In this document: positions 10,799-23,689 of the stretch, in pieces
How the letters are laid out: each line of letters begins with the position of its first letter
Position numbering within the stretch: position 1 is the stretch's first letter
Assembly: GCF_048544455.1 (NCBI RefSeq)
Contig: NC_133526.1
Location: forward strand, 3,736,001 to 3,800,000
Length of the DNA stretch: 64,000 nt
Reading direction: 5' to 3'
Source: Silene latifolia
Lineage: Eukaryota; Streptophyta; Magnoliopsida; Caryophyllales; Caryophyllaceae
Notes under the pieces: model-generated
What the model was told of the DNA's origin: nothing
The model's input: only the letters and a program-made list of their open reading frames with translations
Databases searched by the model: none
Made by a program: the position numbers and the translations under genes

Positions 10799-10992
10799 CC
10801 TAATTCGAGGATCGACAGGGTGAGAAGATGATGAAAAAGCGCGCGTTATGATTCTAGGGTTTGGTGAACTATACGTCTACACTCGCGTCTCGCACCCTCC
10901 ACGGTATATTTTTACGCGTACCAAACAAATACTCGTATTTTATTGAAACACACGTCATCATAGAAATTGTTTTTTTTTTTTCCCTAATAATG
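10799..10992 (-). promoter_or_regulatory. 5' flank of ligase relic
   Basis: This is the upstream side of the ligase start codon at 10796-10798. It holds a short GC-richer stretch, then AT-rich sequence. No clear TATA box was identified. Confidence 0.35.
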
Positions 10993-11345
10993 GGGATGTT
11001 TGACCAAGCTTTCTAAGTGCTTTTCTAATTGTAAAAGTAGAAGCTGGGCCAAACACTGTAATTTAGGGAGATAAAAAACTATTTTTGAAAAGTCAGAAGT
11101 TAATAAAAGCCTTTTGAAACAAGACCAAATTGATGCTCTTTCTACTTTTCCCAAAAACTCTTAGGATCATGGAAACTAAAAAAAAAACTAAAAAACAGTA
11201 GTAGGCCAAACACATCAATTTGTTAAGAAACTACTTTTACAAAAGTTAGGCCAAACAACCACAACTTTTTCAAAAAGTGGTTTATGAAAAAACTCATTTT
11301 AGAAAGTAAAAGTTATTTCACATAAACTAGGTCAAACAGCCTAGT
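10993..11345. mobile_element. MITE with GTTTGACC inverted termini (possibly hAT)
   Basis: Ends GGGATGTTTGACCAAGCTTT and AAACTAGGTCAAACAGCCTAG are imperfect inverted repeats, continued inward by AAGTGCTTTTCTAATTGTAAAAG versus AGTAAAAGTTATTTCAC. About 350 bp, non-coding, in the upstream region of the ligase relic. No target duplication was found, so superfamily and ends are tentative. Confidence 0.5.
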
Positions 11346-11658
11346 TGTTGACTTGTTGACTTGTGTTGGACCACGAGAGACTTGAGGCGTGGTCTCCCGA
11401 TTGGTGCAATTTGTTTAGGGTTGAACATCGGTTTATGATTGGACCGGACCGAATAAAAGATCCCAAAAAAAAAAATTGTAAACTCGATGTCGACCTAAAA
11501 TTTCGGTCTTGGATCGAGATGGTTTTTTTTTTTTCACTATTTCATACTTAGGCCATGTTCTTTTGGACTGAAATTGTCTGAACTGAACTGAATTTAATGG
11601 AGCTGAACTGAACTTAATGGGGCTGAATTAAACTGAACTGAAATAAAAATAAAAAGAC

Positions 11659-11704
<46 letters not shown>

Positions 11705-12081
11705 TATTATAATAATATTATCCATTATTATTAATAATAATAATATATTAATATAATATAATAATAAGATAGTAAGTTATATAAAAACTAAAATAGTAAT
11801 ATAATAATATGTTAGTATACAATTAATAATATTATAATATATTAAATAATAAATTATATTAATAATAATAACTAGAAAACAAATATGATAAGTATAATAA
11901 GAATATTATAAATAATAATAATTAATATAAATAATAATAATAATAATAATAATAATAGTAGTAGTAGATGTAATATAATAATTTATTAATATAATAATAT
12001 TAAATATGTTATTAATAATATTAGAAAAATGAATATATTAATAAAATAATAAATATAATATAACAATATAATAATAATAAT
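11346..12081. other. AT-rich spacer and decayed (AAT)n tract
   Basis: A degenerate ACTGAACTGAA-type repeat (11570-11645) passes into a long irregular AAT/ATA microsatellite (11658-12081). The same tract resumes at 17940 beyond the LTR element, showing that the element landed inside it. Confidence 0.8.
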
Positions 12082-12681
12082 TGATGGGGCATATTCTGCA
12101 CCCGCTGACCGAGTCAACGTATTGAGCAAGGTCAAAGATATCCACAAGCAAGTCAACGACTTAGACAAATTAACCGACGCAAATTACCGTCGGCTGTCTC
12201 TTGGGTCTCGGGCGATACAACTAGACTAGCCGGTAGGGCACACATCCGCGAACTCATATCCAATAACCCTCGGCGGCGAGTCAACAGGGCCCGCCGGCCT
12301 GCCATGGGCCCCTCGGCCGAGGGTAGATCAGTCTTTCCACCTGCTAGCCACTTGGTCACTTGGCCACTACGTGACAAAAGGTGAAAGTCTATAAATACTC
12401 CTCAACTCTCATTGAGGAAAGGATCCACAATTTAACCTAAGAATCACTATTCATCTGGTAATATCTTCCTTATCTCTCTACAATATATACTTCGCCAAGT
12501 AACACATAACTTAATCCCTTTAAGTTTACTGACTTGAGCGTCGGAGTGAGTTCGCTCGGTCCAAAGCCGAGCCCTCAGTTTGTTCGTTGTTTCAGGAGAC
12601 CGAAAGGAGGATTCAATCAAGGACGTCATTCTACAAGCACGGGTGGTAACAAATAACTGCTCTGGAATTACACCCGGAACA
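12082..12681 (+). repeat. Left LTR of gypsy fossil
   Basis: 600 bp beginning TGATGGGGCATATTC and ending CCCGGAACA. A TATA box (CTATAAATAC) is at about 12389-12398 and would start the element's own transcript. It matches the right LTR over its whole length. Confidence 0.9.
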
Positions 12682-12761
12682 ATTGGCGCCGTCTGTGGGG
12701 AAAGATACTAGAAGCTAGTCACATTCATTCCCAAACAAAACCCACCCAAAAAGCTAAGAAG

Positions 12762-12977
12762 ATGTCAAAACAACCAGAGGTAATTGTGAGTGACGAAATC
12801 GCATTCAGCCACGGCCAGCCCGGTCATAAGACCGACGACTGTCGGCATCTGAAGAACGCGATCGAGGAGCTAATCCGAAAGGGGAGCCTCAGCAAGTATG
12901 TAGCTGGAGACCCAGGAACGAGCTCCGACGGGGCGGATAGAAAATCCGTTTTCCAACGGATAGGAGTGATCCAGTAA
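12762..12977 (+). pseudogene. gag-like remnant of the gypsy fossil
   Basis: A short frame beginning MSKQPEVIVSDE and containing GHKTDDCRHLKNAIEELIRK, which resembles the zinc-knuckle region at the end of gag in plant Tat-type gypsy elements. It is far shorter than a normal gag and is a fossil scrap. Confidence 0.6.
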
Positions 12978-13189
12978 CGCCCATCCGGCCCCTGACTCTA
13001 ATAAACGCCTCGGACCGGGGGGGAGGAAGGCACAGAAGACGTGGAGGGCGCCGTTGGAACACTGACAATCTCAGGAAGTACTTTGTATAGCGGCGGAGGT
13101 GCCCAAGACAACTGTGGGCACCCCGACGCAGGTTTATATCTAATGAAGAATCGTCCAAGTTTTCCATCTCAGTGTTCATTTCCCCCCAT

Positions 13190-13430
13190 AGTCATACCAA
13201 GAAGTAGACGCCACGGCAGTCACCCCAAGAGGTAGACGCCACGGCAGTCACTACCAAGAAGTAGACGCCACGGCAGTCACCCTAAGAGGTAGACGCCACG
13301 GCAGTCACTACCAAGAAGTAGACGCCACGGCAGTCACCCCAAGAGATAGACGCCACGGCAGTCACTACCAAGAGGTAGACGCCACGGCAGTCACCCCAAG
13401 AGGTAGACGCCACGGCAGTCACTACCAGCG
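13190..13430. repeat. 28-29-bp minisatellite inside the gypsy fossil
   Basis: About eight head-to-tail copies of a unit around GTAGACGCCACGGCAGTCAC, alternating CCCCAAGAGG and TACCAAGAAG spacers, giving a higher-order period near 57-58 bp. Downstream (13495-13870) a looser ~100-bp repetition around GCCTCGGCCAACCGAAGGCC follows. Internal tandem repeats are known in the Retand group of Tat-lineage elements. Confidence 0.9.
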
Positions 13431-14015
13431 CAGCTGATACTCGCGAAAGCGACCAACATGCCTTAGGAACGTACAAGTACAGTTGAGACGCAAATCTAGC
13501 CGCCTCGGCCAACCGAAGGCCTGGCAGAGGAAGCGATCAATATGTCTACAGATACGAACGCTGTCGCGCCGTAACCCCTAGTCGCCTCGGCCAACCGAAG
13601 GCCTGGCAGGGGACACAACGGTCGATACGCTAACATGTTCACAGCGGCGGTTGGGAATCACAAATCTGACGCCTCGGCCAGACCGAGAGTGAAAGAGGAA
13701 GCGACCAACACGCCAACATGTTTAAAAAAACGTTAAACACAGTTGAGATACGCATTCTAAACTGCCTCGGCCAGGCCGAGGTAGAAACAAAAGAAGCGCT
13801 CAATTAATAACGTAAGAAGACAACTCAGACGAAAACAAGAAAAGACCTCGGCCAAGCCAGAGGCAAAATAAGCAAACTCTCATTAAAAATGATAACAGGT
13901 TACAAGTGAGGAGAATACAGACGACGGCCGTCCCCATAGGGATAAGCCAAAACACAACCTACCAAAGTTTACAAAAAATAAGGAAAAGAAGAGCAAAAGG
14001 TTACAGACGTATCGT

Positions 14016-16664
14016 TTAAGCGCCAAAAGATGGCAGGGAGGAAAGGCTTAATAATTGGCCCCGAACAGGGCTATCCGAGATGCCGGGGAACCCGGTGACA
14101 ACCGCCCGTCTCCCTATGCCTTCTTCTTGCCGTTGCTCGCCATCAGCGACGTTAGCAGCATCATCCTTGGTAGGCGACCCAGAAGCCGTCTTGGAAGCTT
14201 CAGCCTCAGCTGCCTTCATTCTCTCAGCTTCTTCCTTGGCCGCCCTAGCCTTCTCAGCAAGAGCCGCCTTCTCCGCGGCCACCTCTTCCTCCTTCTTCAC
14301 CCTGACCACCTCCTTGGCCTTCTCTTCCGCGGCCTTCTCTTTAGATTCAAGCTTGTCATCAAGCATCTCGTCAAATCTCGGCCACGGAAAGGAACCGTCA
14401 AGAGGAAAGAGCTCCCCAATCACTTCCCTGGCGGCTTCCTCGGCCAGGTCCCGGTATTGGGCACACATGTTAGGGAGAATCTCGCGTTGGAGCATCTCAA
14501 TGTCCTCCTCCCTTTGGGCGATGATAGCATCCTTATTCCGAATCACTTTCCCCTGGGACTGAAACCTGGACCTCCATTCTTCCCTCTGCTTAGCATTAAA
14601 GTCGGCGACTTTCTGAAGGTGGTCACGCCCCTCCAGCAGCTTAGCAGCTTCATCCGCAGCAGCCTCAGCCTTGGCTCTCTCAGCGAGGACCGCCTTTTCA
14701 GCGTCCTCCCTAAGTTTTCTCTCAAAGACGGACGCCTCTTCACCTCGGCCTTAGCCCTCTCGGCCTCCTTCTTCGCAGCCCCGCCTGAGCTCCTGAGCGC
14801 TCAAGCTGTGGGGCAACTTCAGCCATGACCTTTTCTTGCTCCACAAAATGAGCACCGGCCACATCAGCCCACTTCGCCAGCATCCTGGACAAACCTAGGG
14901 CCTCCGACCTGATCTGGGCGGAGGTAGGCTTCGGGAAGGAGGAGACGACGGTGGCATATTTACCACCCGTCTGCGCAGGTCGCTTGTCAGGACGTCGTTC
15001 ATCAGTGTGTCCGGTAGACGGCGGCGGCTGAACTGCAAAAAATGCAATCAAGGCATCTGTGTCAACATACATGGACATACTAGAGAGCCTGTCATCAGGA
15101 ACGCCTAATGAACCGGCTAAGTCTGAGCCACAGGTTAGATCTGTACCAGATTTGGCCTTCTTGGCCGGAGGACCCAGTTCTTTACCGGCCTCGGTAGAAG
15201 CAGAAGCAGCAGCGGCAGAAGCTGCCTCCTTTCTCTTACAAAAGAGAGGGGATTCCTCTGCCACGGTGACCTCGTCCTCGGCGGTAATATCAACGACCTC
15301 CACCGTCTCTTTATCGACTGAAGGGATGGGAGGTGGAACTGATGTCGACGCCGTCGACGCCGAAGACTTTGTTTTCCGCGTTCGGCGCGGCATGTTACCA
15401 GCGACCTTCGCCTGCGCCGCCTCCACATTTAAGCCCTTCAGCTGCTGATCCATGAGGTCATTCGGCGACGTCCTGCGATCACGGGCCAAGGCTTTGGGAT
15501 GCAAATCAGTAACTGTCTTGTCCTTGGCAAGCCCCATTCTCCGGAGGATATCCTCAGATAGGTCCGAGCCAAAATGGTCTGCAAAGGAAACAAAGCAAGA
15601 GTTAAGTGAAAGAAATAAATCAAAGTTCAAGAAACAGAAACATTGAGAGCAGATATGGGCCTCACACCGACCCCACTCACCCTGTGCTAGGGCCGGTATG
15701 AGGCCGACATGGCAGAGCAGCTCATCCTGAAGAATGATCTGCGTCGGGGGAATCCATCTCTTCGGCACCCCATTCTTTTCCGCCTCAAACAGCCTTCCTC
15801 GCGCCACTTCTCATCCGCATTAAGAGGGACCTTGCTGGCGTCCATCTTAAGCTTATTCCGGGTGACCCATTTATCATGCTCCGCCTTACTCTCGCACCGC
15901 AAATTGACTTGGTGCTGGAAGGACCGGGGCAGGGGATAGTCATCCGGAACCTCAACGTACACCCACCGATCTTTCCAGTCCTTGCAGGAAGAAAGCTTAT
16001 CAACGGAGACGTAACCCGGCTCCATTTTCACGTTGTACCATCCGACGCGACCAGGAAACGACGGACGAAGGTGGTGAAGCCGACGGAAGAAATTAACCGT
16101 TGGGACCTCCCCCTTGAAGAGACAGAGCCAGACAAAGCCGACTATGGTCCTAATAGCCAACGGGTGCAATTGGGCCACGGCGACGTTCATGGCTCTAATG
16201 ATAGCCATAACGTATTCATTCAGCGGAAACCGGAGCCCGTACTCCAGGTGCCGGATGTATACGCCGGTGCAACCCGGTGGAGGGCAACAGACAGCCTGAC
16301 CCTCCTCAGGGATAAAAATTTTGTATCCCCTGCCGAAGTAGAAATGGCCCTCGAAAAGTGTCTCGCCGGAACAACTGGCGAACTTATGGGTCCAAGCACG
16401 GTCAGGGCAGACCTTACAGGCGTCGCCGTGATCCATGATGTACTGCCTCCCCTCATTAGGATGAGCCTTTTCCTCATCATCACCGTCATCATCAACATCA
16501 TCATCATCCTCCCAATCTTCCAGAGCTTTTGGATCAACTTCGGGAGAAGGAGACCTAGGGCCCCCAGACCTTATCGGAACGGCGGCTAGTGCCCCCTCTT
16601 CATCAAGACGCGACGGGGAACCCCCCGGCGCACGGTTACTAGGTCCAGCATCAGTAGAAGACAT
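14016..16664 (-). pseudogene. Antisense accessory reading frames of the gypsy fossil
   Basis: Three consecutive minus-strand frames (15687-16664, 14740-15807, 14016-14743) run opposite to the element's own transcription. The first (325 residues, starts MSSTDAGPSNRAPGG) has an acidic stretch, a CKVCPDRAW segment, and the block GVYIRHLEYGLRFPLNEYV with QLHPLAIRTIVGFVWLC, which resembles the plant 'putative gypsy-type transposon' domain. The second is Ser/Ala/Pro-rich and charged. The last is a long Ala/Glu/Lys coiled coil (about 170 residues). Antisense extra frames are known from Tat-lineage elements, with unknown function. Whether the three are exons of one spliced gene or a broken frame cannot be told here. 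Confidence 0.65.
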
Positions 16665-16845
16665 GGTAGCAACAATTACTTAACAAAGTAAGAGATTGAG
16701 AAAAATTTGTGTGTTTACCTTGAAGAAAAGCACTAGCCGAGGTAACGACTCTGAAGATTAGAAGAGAAAGAAGCCCTTGAAAGTTTAGAGAGAGGAAAAT
16801 TTTAGAAAAAATGAAATTGGTGGCCAATTTCAGGGACTAACTGCC

Positions 16846-16855
16846 CTATTTATAG
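16846..16855 (-). promoter_or_regulatory. TATA box of the antisense reading frames
   Basis: CTATAAATAG on the minus strand lies about 185 bases before the first antisense ATG (16664), a plausible promoter independent of the LTRs. Confidence 0.55.
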
Positions 16856-17345
16856 GGGAAAGCCCATGAAGAAGGACCAATCAGGGCACAGCCCATGAAA
16901 CGTCGACCAATCGGCGAACGGACACGTGTCGGACATGCAACCACGGAATGTCAATCGTTGCAACAGTTGAACGTCAATCAACGCAACAGTGACCCAGCGT
17001 CTTCAACACGCCCCTTCATATCTCTTCGCCTATTCATCTTCCTCAACAAATTCCTAAGTATCTGTTCTCCGCCGGCCACATGATCAACCAAGTTTGGCAG
17101 CACCGGCTGGGGGGCAATCAAAAGCACACGGCGCTCACAACCTCGGTCTCGGCCAGCGTTACTTACTTTTCCACATCTGATGTCCATTACACATCCATGT
17201 GGAGGGGGGGATAGGATACGGTACGGCCTAAGCAGAACCAAGCCGAGGTAGATAAAGCCGAGAAAGAAAATTTTTACTTGCGCAGAATATACGCTCAACA
17301 TACATCGGAGCCCATACCACGGCATAGACTACGCTGGGGGCAAAT

Positions 17346-18192
<847 letters not shown>

Positions 18193-19184
18193 AATGTTCG
18201 AGACCTTGTTGTGGTGAATAGACAGCCTAAGCGCGAAAAGAGATTCTTTAACGACATCCTGTATATGTCTCTTGCCCTCGCGGGGTTTATCCTTGTGATG
18301 CTCATATTGGAAAGGAAGTTTGAGTTCAACAAAGGCGGGTATTTAGGAAGCTTTATCGGCATCATGGCCTTACTCGTCCTCCCCCTCTTCCTAGTCTTTA
18401 GAGAAGAGTGGACCACATGGAAAGCCCGGGGTGACTTGATCACTACCAGTCCTGCACCAAAGGTAAACACGGTCACGAAAGAGTCTGAGACAAAAGATAC
18501 ACCGTGTTTTAAGGATGTCTTTAACCCTCCTCCATCAGGGGAAGACCACACCATCCTACAAGCGACCTTTAGTATCGACATGCAAATCTTGTTCATCGCC
18601 ACAATTTGTGGGATAGGAGGCCACCTTACCACTATAGACAACCTGGGACAAATAGGTACAGCATTAGGATACTCAAAGAAAAGCATTAGCTCCATTGTAT
18701 CCCTATTTGGTATATGGCAATATCTAGGAAGAGTAATGGGAGGCCTAATCTCAGAGTACTTACTCACCAAGTACAAATGGCCACAACCCGTTTCCCTAAC
18801 CGCCATCCTTTTCCTATCCTGTATCGGTCACCTTCTCATCGCTTTCAACGTTCCCTATGGCCTATACATATCATCCGTCATCATAGGGTTCTGTTTCGGA
18901 GCAGAGTGGACTTACCTCTACGCGATTATATCCGAGCTATTTGGGCTCAAGTACTATGCCACATTGTACAATTACGGGTCATTGGCGGCTCCATTAGGAT
19001 CCTACATATTCAATGTCCGTGTCGCCGGTCATTTATATGATAAGGTACGTGAGAGTCAGTTGAAAGCCTTAGGGATCACAAGGGGTCCTGGACAAGCCTT
19101 AAATTGCAATGGTGTCAAGTGTTTTCAATTGTCGTACATTATTATCACGGCCGCTACGTTCTTTAGTGCAATTGTGTCCTTAAT
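18193..19184 (+). pseudogene. Partial copy of the MFS transporter gene
   Basis: Matches 1173-2164 of the intact gene at a constant offset of 17020 with no insertion or deletion over 992 bases and about 97-98% identity. It begins in the middle of codon ~199 (VRDLVVVNRQPK) directly after AT-rich microsatellite and stops abruptly after IVSLI, where unrelated AT-rich sequence takes over. The signature nodulin-like N-terminal half and the acidic tail are absent. The frame is still open: an ATG-initiated frame of 338 residues spans 18211-19227. Roughly a dozen amino-acid changes separate the copies. Without the first six or so membrane spans it should not make a working carrier. Confidence 0.92.
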
Positions 19185-22100
19185 ATCTTGTTTGATTCGT
19201 CTTTACGATTATATTAAAAATATCTAACTTTTATAATTTTTGCAAATACGTAGCTAACGATATTTAGCGTGTAAAACACGCGTTGGCAAACGTTAAAAAA
19301 GAAAGTAAGTGGTAGAGTGGAGTTGAATGGAGGAAGTAATAGACAAACTTTTTCAAGGTTCATATTATAGGACCCACTTCAAATTATCCATTTTTTTTCT
19401 CCCATATATTTTATCTATATATGTCCGTGCAACTTTACACAAGTTCTAAACTAATATTTTATAAAAGATTTGATAGATTTGTATATGCCAACAAAACATA
19501 TTATTTATGACTCCTCTATTTATATAAATGGATCATTAATGTTGGGCTCGAGTTTCGGAAAACCTAAACCCTAACACCATCCAAATAATTTTTGTATTGT
19601 GTTCATGTCGATCCAATTAGTTACGATGGTCCAATTGTGTTTTTGGGTGGGATTATACAATATACCATATAATAAATATATAATCATTATTTTCCACGGA
19701 GTGATAGATTAACAAGCAGTTACCATCTCCAAATGTAGGTTCATGAATTATGTGTTGCAGGATCGTTGCATCAAAATGGATGTACTCCGTATATTGTAGT
19801 ATCTGATTTGCAGTTTCTCTTATTAGTATGCTTTGCAGATAGCACTTCTTTCGTCCGTCCATTGATCGTTTTATCCTGGGACCATGGATATTTTTCAGTG
19901 TCCTCGTTGCTACCTTCAAGGATTCAAATTAACTTCTTTTACCATCAAGACCATTGCCTTAAATAGTTTTGTGTGTATTTCTAGGTCAATCTGATTCACA
20001 ATTGTCTGAGTATTCTTTACAGGAATGTGACGAATAAGTTTAACAAACCCGTCATTATTCATCTGTAGCTGCCCCGTACTGACACAATCTTTACCAAAGA
20101 ATTTATGATGCACAGAGCTTAATTAAAATAATTTTAGTATTTATCAAAAAAATAAAATTAGTTGATTAGTGATTGGTTACAAATATAATTAATGTTTGTA
20201 CTAATGTTAAAATACATTCATGATTAAAAATTGAAGAAGTACTAACGTTAAAACTACATAATGCATCACACAATTTTCCACGTAATAAACAAAACTTTTG
20301 TAACATAAGACATCCAAGTTATTAATTAGGTACTAGTTCGATTGTATATTATAGATATATGCATTTATTCTACGTGGCTAATACTGATTTCGAACATTTT
20401 TAGTGTGATATTCTTAAGATGCCTATGAATTATAAATGTGTTCAACATTGTATTATCTTTTATAATTATAACTAGTTTTATTACCCGTGAAATTCACGGG
20501 GCTAGGTATGTTCGGTGGTGGTGTTATACAAGGCCGGATTTTGATAACACTGGGCCCTACGACAAAATGGACTCGTAAGAAAAAAAAAATTACCAATACG
20601 TATATTGTCATAATATATTATCAATATATATTTATGTTATGCATATCGCCATAAGTTACTAAACTTTTGCCACAATTTATTATTATTTTGTCACGAATAT
20701 TGCTACGTTTGTGCTTTTGTTTTTGTTTTTGGTTATTGATGCGTAATGAGGTATTATGTTATTTTTTCTATATTTTATTTTGTCACGAATATTTTTTCTT
20801 AACTGTTCATGCTACAATATTGTGATTAAATTAAAGAGTACTTCATAAAATATTATGATTGGCGCAAATTGAAACTGTGTAGATTATGTTTTCATTAAGT
20901 TATTGTTTGTATCTTCTATAAATATCATGTTTCATAATCAATAATACTCAAGATTTCAGTTATCTTTGAAATCTTTGTAGATATTTCCTGTGAAATTTAC
21001 ATTTTCTGTTATCAACATAAATATATTACATGATGGCTTGTTTAACAAATGAATAACATAATGACCGCGAGCTATAAAGATATAAGTCATTAAGTAGACA
21101 TCCGACATTTCTATTGTTGTAATAGTATATTTTCAAATCTTTCAGGGAACCTTGGAGATGCGGACCTGAACATACCAAGGCAGCATGACCCTGGTCAAGA
21201 TATGTGTTAAGCTATCTAGAATAATTAGTCATTAGCTAAGGATGTCATTTAGGAGGTTCTTTAAGTGTTTAACTAGTATCTATTGTTCCCTATCGAGGTT
21301 ACGTATGACTGTGTTTTAATTTGCCACTTTTATGAAGTCGTATGTGGCTGTTAGGTTATGGTATGTAATGAACTAAATAAGTGTTTCGAACTTATGATGC
21401 ACTTGCATTATGTATGGATTTACTTTATTGCTATATAACTATTGTGTTAGAAATTAGAGTGGTGCATTTTTAGTTACGAAACTCAATTTCAGTAACAAAG
21501 TGAAGTTTTAAGAAAGTGGACAGATATTCTATTAAAGTTAAACCAGATACATTTAGTGAAGTGCAATGGAATTTAGGCTGCAAATATGTATATAATGGTC
21601 TAATTAATTGAAATTGCTTTAACTATGAATGACTTAATTCGAATTGATCCACATTAGTTTATAATGACACAAATTAGCCAATGTTGAGAGTGTTTTTGGC
21701 AATAGTAAGAGTGTTGCAGAGGAGTTTGTGCGAAAGTGCTACATGTTGGACTGCGTCAAAAGTTTGAGCGTTAATACTTGGGTTACTCGGGTCTTGGACT
21801 CTTGGGTATATGGATTGCAAGGGGTTGGGTTTTCGTCCCACACTCCTATAGCAATCGGATTAATCAATCATTATAAAACTTGTCATTTTCCTTCTGTTAT
21901 ATATGTTTCAATATCAATTCAACGTATCATCTTATGTTACATAGTAGGACTACGGAGTATTACAATGATAACATGTTGTTGTACCGTCTAATTAGGTTTC
22001 TGATTTTTGCTCAGTGGATATATGAACCTACTGCGGAAACTTGTCGATCGAAAACAAGAAAAGGTGATTTCTTTTTTCTTACCAAGTTTCTGTGTAACTA

Positions 22101-23223
22101 GTTGAACGTCAGAGAGTTAATTTGACAGTACATGGCGTAATAACAGCGAGTTCGCGACAATGGGTGAGATAGCCAAGGTCCTGACTCGTGAGGCTCATTA
22201 TATCAAAACTCATATAGAACCAAGTCACCATCTGGGTTTCAAGTTTCAACATGATGACTCGTCATTTCATGACTCAACTAAGTACTTGATATTATGTTGT
22301 GACTCGCTCGAACCAGTGTCATCTTGTTTGCGGTGCTTATTATTCACTTGACGTGTAAGACGGGTTAAATACTACTAAATGGTGGTAAAAGACAATATTT
22401 TTTGGTATTTTTTAGGCAACTTGGTATGTGAATTGGTGATATATATTGACCCGTCTTAAGTAGTTAAGTGTCTGCCTTAAATGAGAACTTGTGTTGTAGG
22501 AAAATGAGCTAAATATACATACACCCAGTTCTGCCAGAGGCAATAAAATGTGTAAAGCAAAATAAATGGAAGGTTGGCTATAATTAGCAAAAACAAAAAA
22601 AGATCTGGTCTGAAGCAAAATCAAACAAACCAGACTTTAATTTTCACATAAACATTCATCAAAATGGAAACTGTGTTTTTTTTTTACCCCTCCTACTTCC
22701 CAAGACCTAAAACTGTGTTTTTTTTTACCCCTTCTACTTCCCAAGACCTCTTGCTTATTTTCAGAGTCAAAGTTAACACTTTTAAAAAGTAGATGAAAAG
22801 TGTTTCAAGTTTTTTTAACATGAAATAAGTGTGACATACTCTTGTGACGGTTTTACATTGATATAGTTTATACAACGGATTTAAACTCAATCTTATTAGT
22901 GGATAAATATGATTACTAAAAAATCTCGTTTTATGATAAAATTAGGTAAAAGTGTCTTTTTTTTAATGTTTTATATTTAAAAAAAATGAGAATTTAGGTC
23001 TATTCAATCTATTTATATCAAATGAATTCATATAAAATCGACTCTTTTTGTTAGCTTCAGAGGCAATGGAGGTATGTCAAAAAGCGATTTTACCTTAAAT
23101 TAACAAATCGTTAAAGCTAAGCCTTAACTGTTGTGTATTCGGTTTTTACAAATGTTTTTAAGTCAAAATTGGTAAATGTTACGATATTGATCTACTATTG
23201 AAGTAGTCATATGAATTACTTTA
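19185..23223. other. Gene-poor repeat-rich region
   Basis: No convincing gene. Visible items: a possible short exon-like stretch on the minus strand at about 19985-20105 (GQLQMNNDGFVKLIRHIP), unrecognised; a hairpin ACCCGTGAAATTCACGGG near 20482-20503 of a type common at plant transposon ends; an exon-like plus-strand segment at about 21146-21210 ending in a stop; a small foldback at 22352-22485; and a 40-bp tandem duplication at about 22669-22749 (ACCCCTCCTACTTCCCAAG). Confidence 0.45.
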
Positions 23224-23415
23224 TAAATGTTCGGTTTTACTTCTACATAATCTAAATTCACGAACTTTCAATGTAGGCATCCACAGTTTTAATTTACTTG
23301 TGAGTCCTTCGTTCGCCTCATCGACCAACACAATATCATCTGCAAGCATGATATACCAAGAAATGTCGTCTTGCATTGACTTTATTAAGTCGTTAGTGAG
23401 CAGAACTTGACACAT
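23224..23415 (-). pseudogene. RTE-type LINE reverse-transcriptase fragment
   Basis: Minus-strand translation contains QDDISWYIMLADDIVLVDE followed by LCRSKTEHL, closely resembling QDDIPWCMLFADDIVLIDE / LSRSKTEYL of the RTE LINE at 29823-35160. Only the catalytic-box neighbourhood (palm subdomain, ADD) remains. It is a short isolated scrap. Confidence 0.8.
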
Positions 23416-23504
23416 CCTAAAACATAATAAGTTTTAAAAAATTACAAAGAACAAGTAACGTAAGTTTGAAAAAGTAGTATAAAAATGAATAATTGGCAAT
23501 TTAT

Positions 23505-23506
23505 GC

Positions 23507-23573
<67 letters not shown>
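23505..23573. repeat. (AAT)n microsatellite
   Basis: About 23 perfect AAT/TAA units. Confidence 0.95.
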
Positions 23574-23574
<1 letters not shown>

Positions 23575-23689
23575 GGTCACAAGTTCAGAATATTTAGTTG
23601 GATAGGAAATATATTGGGCAAAAGTAAGTTTGGGCCTAATCCAATGATGTTTATATCTAATACTTCACACCATACTGTAGCGCACTGAA

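Noticed and set aside
13190-13430. CRISPR-like regular repeats
   Set aside because: Spacers are not unique, units are head-to-tail, and the context is a plant retroelement.
14055-16589. Plus-strand ORFs of 160-257 residues in the gypsy fossil
   Set aside because: They mirror the stronger minus-strand frames, which show domain-like and coiled-coil features.
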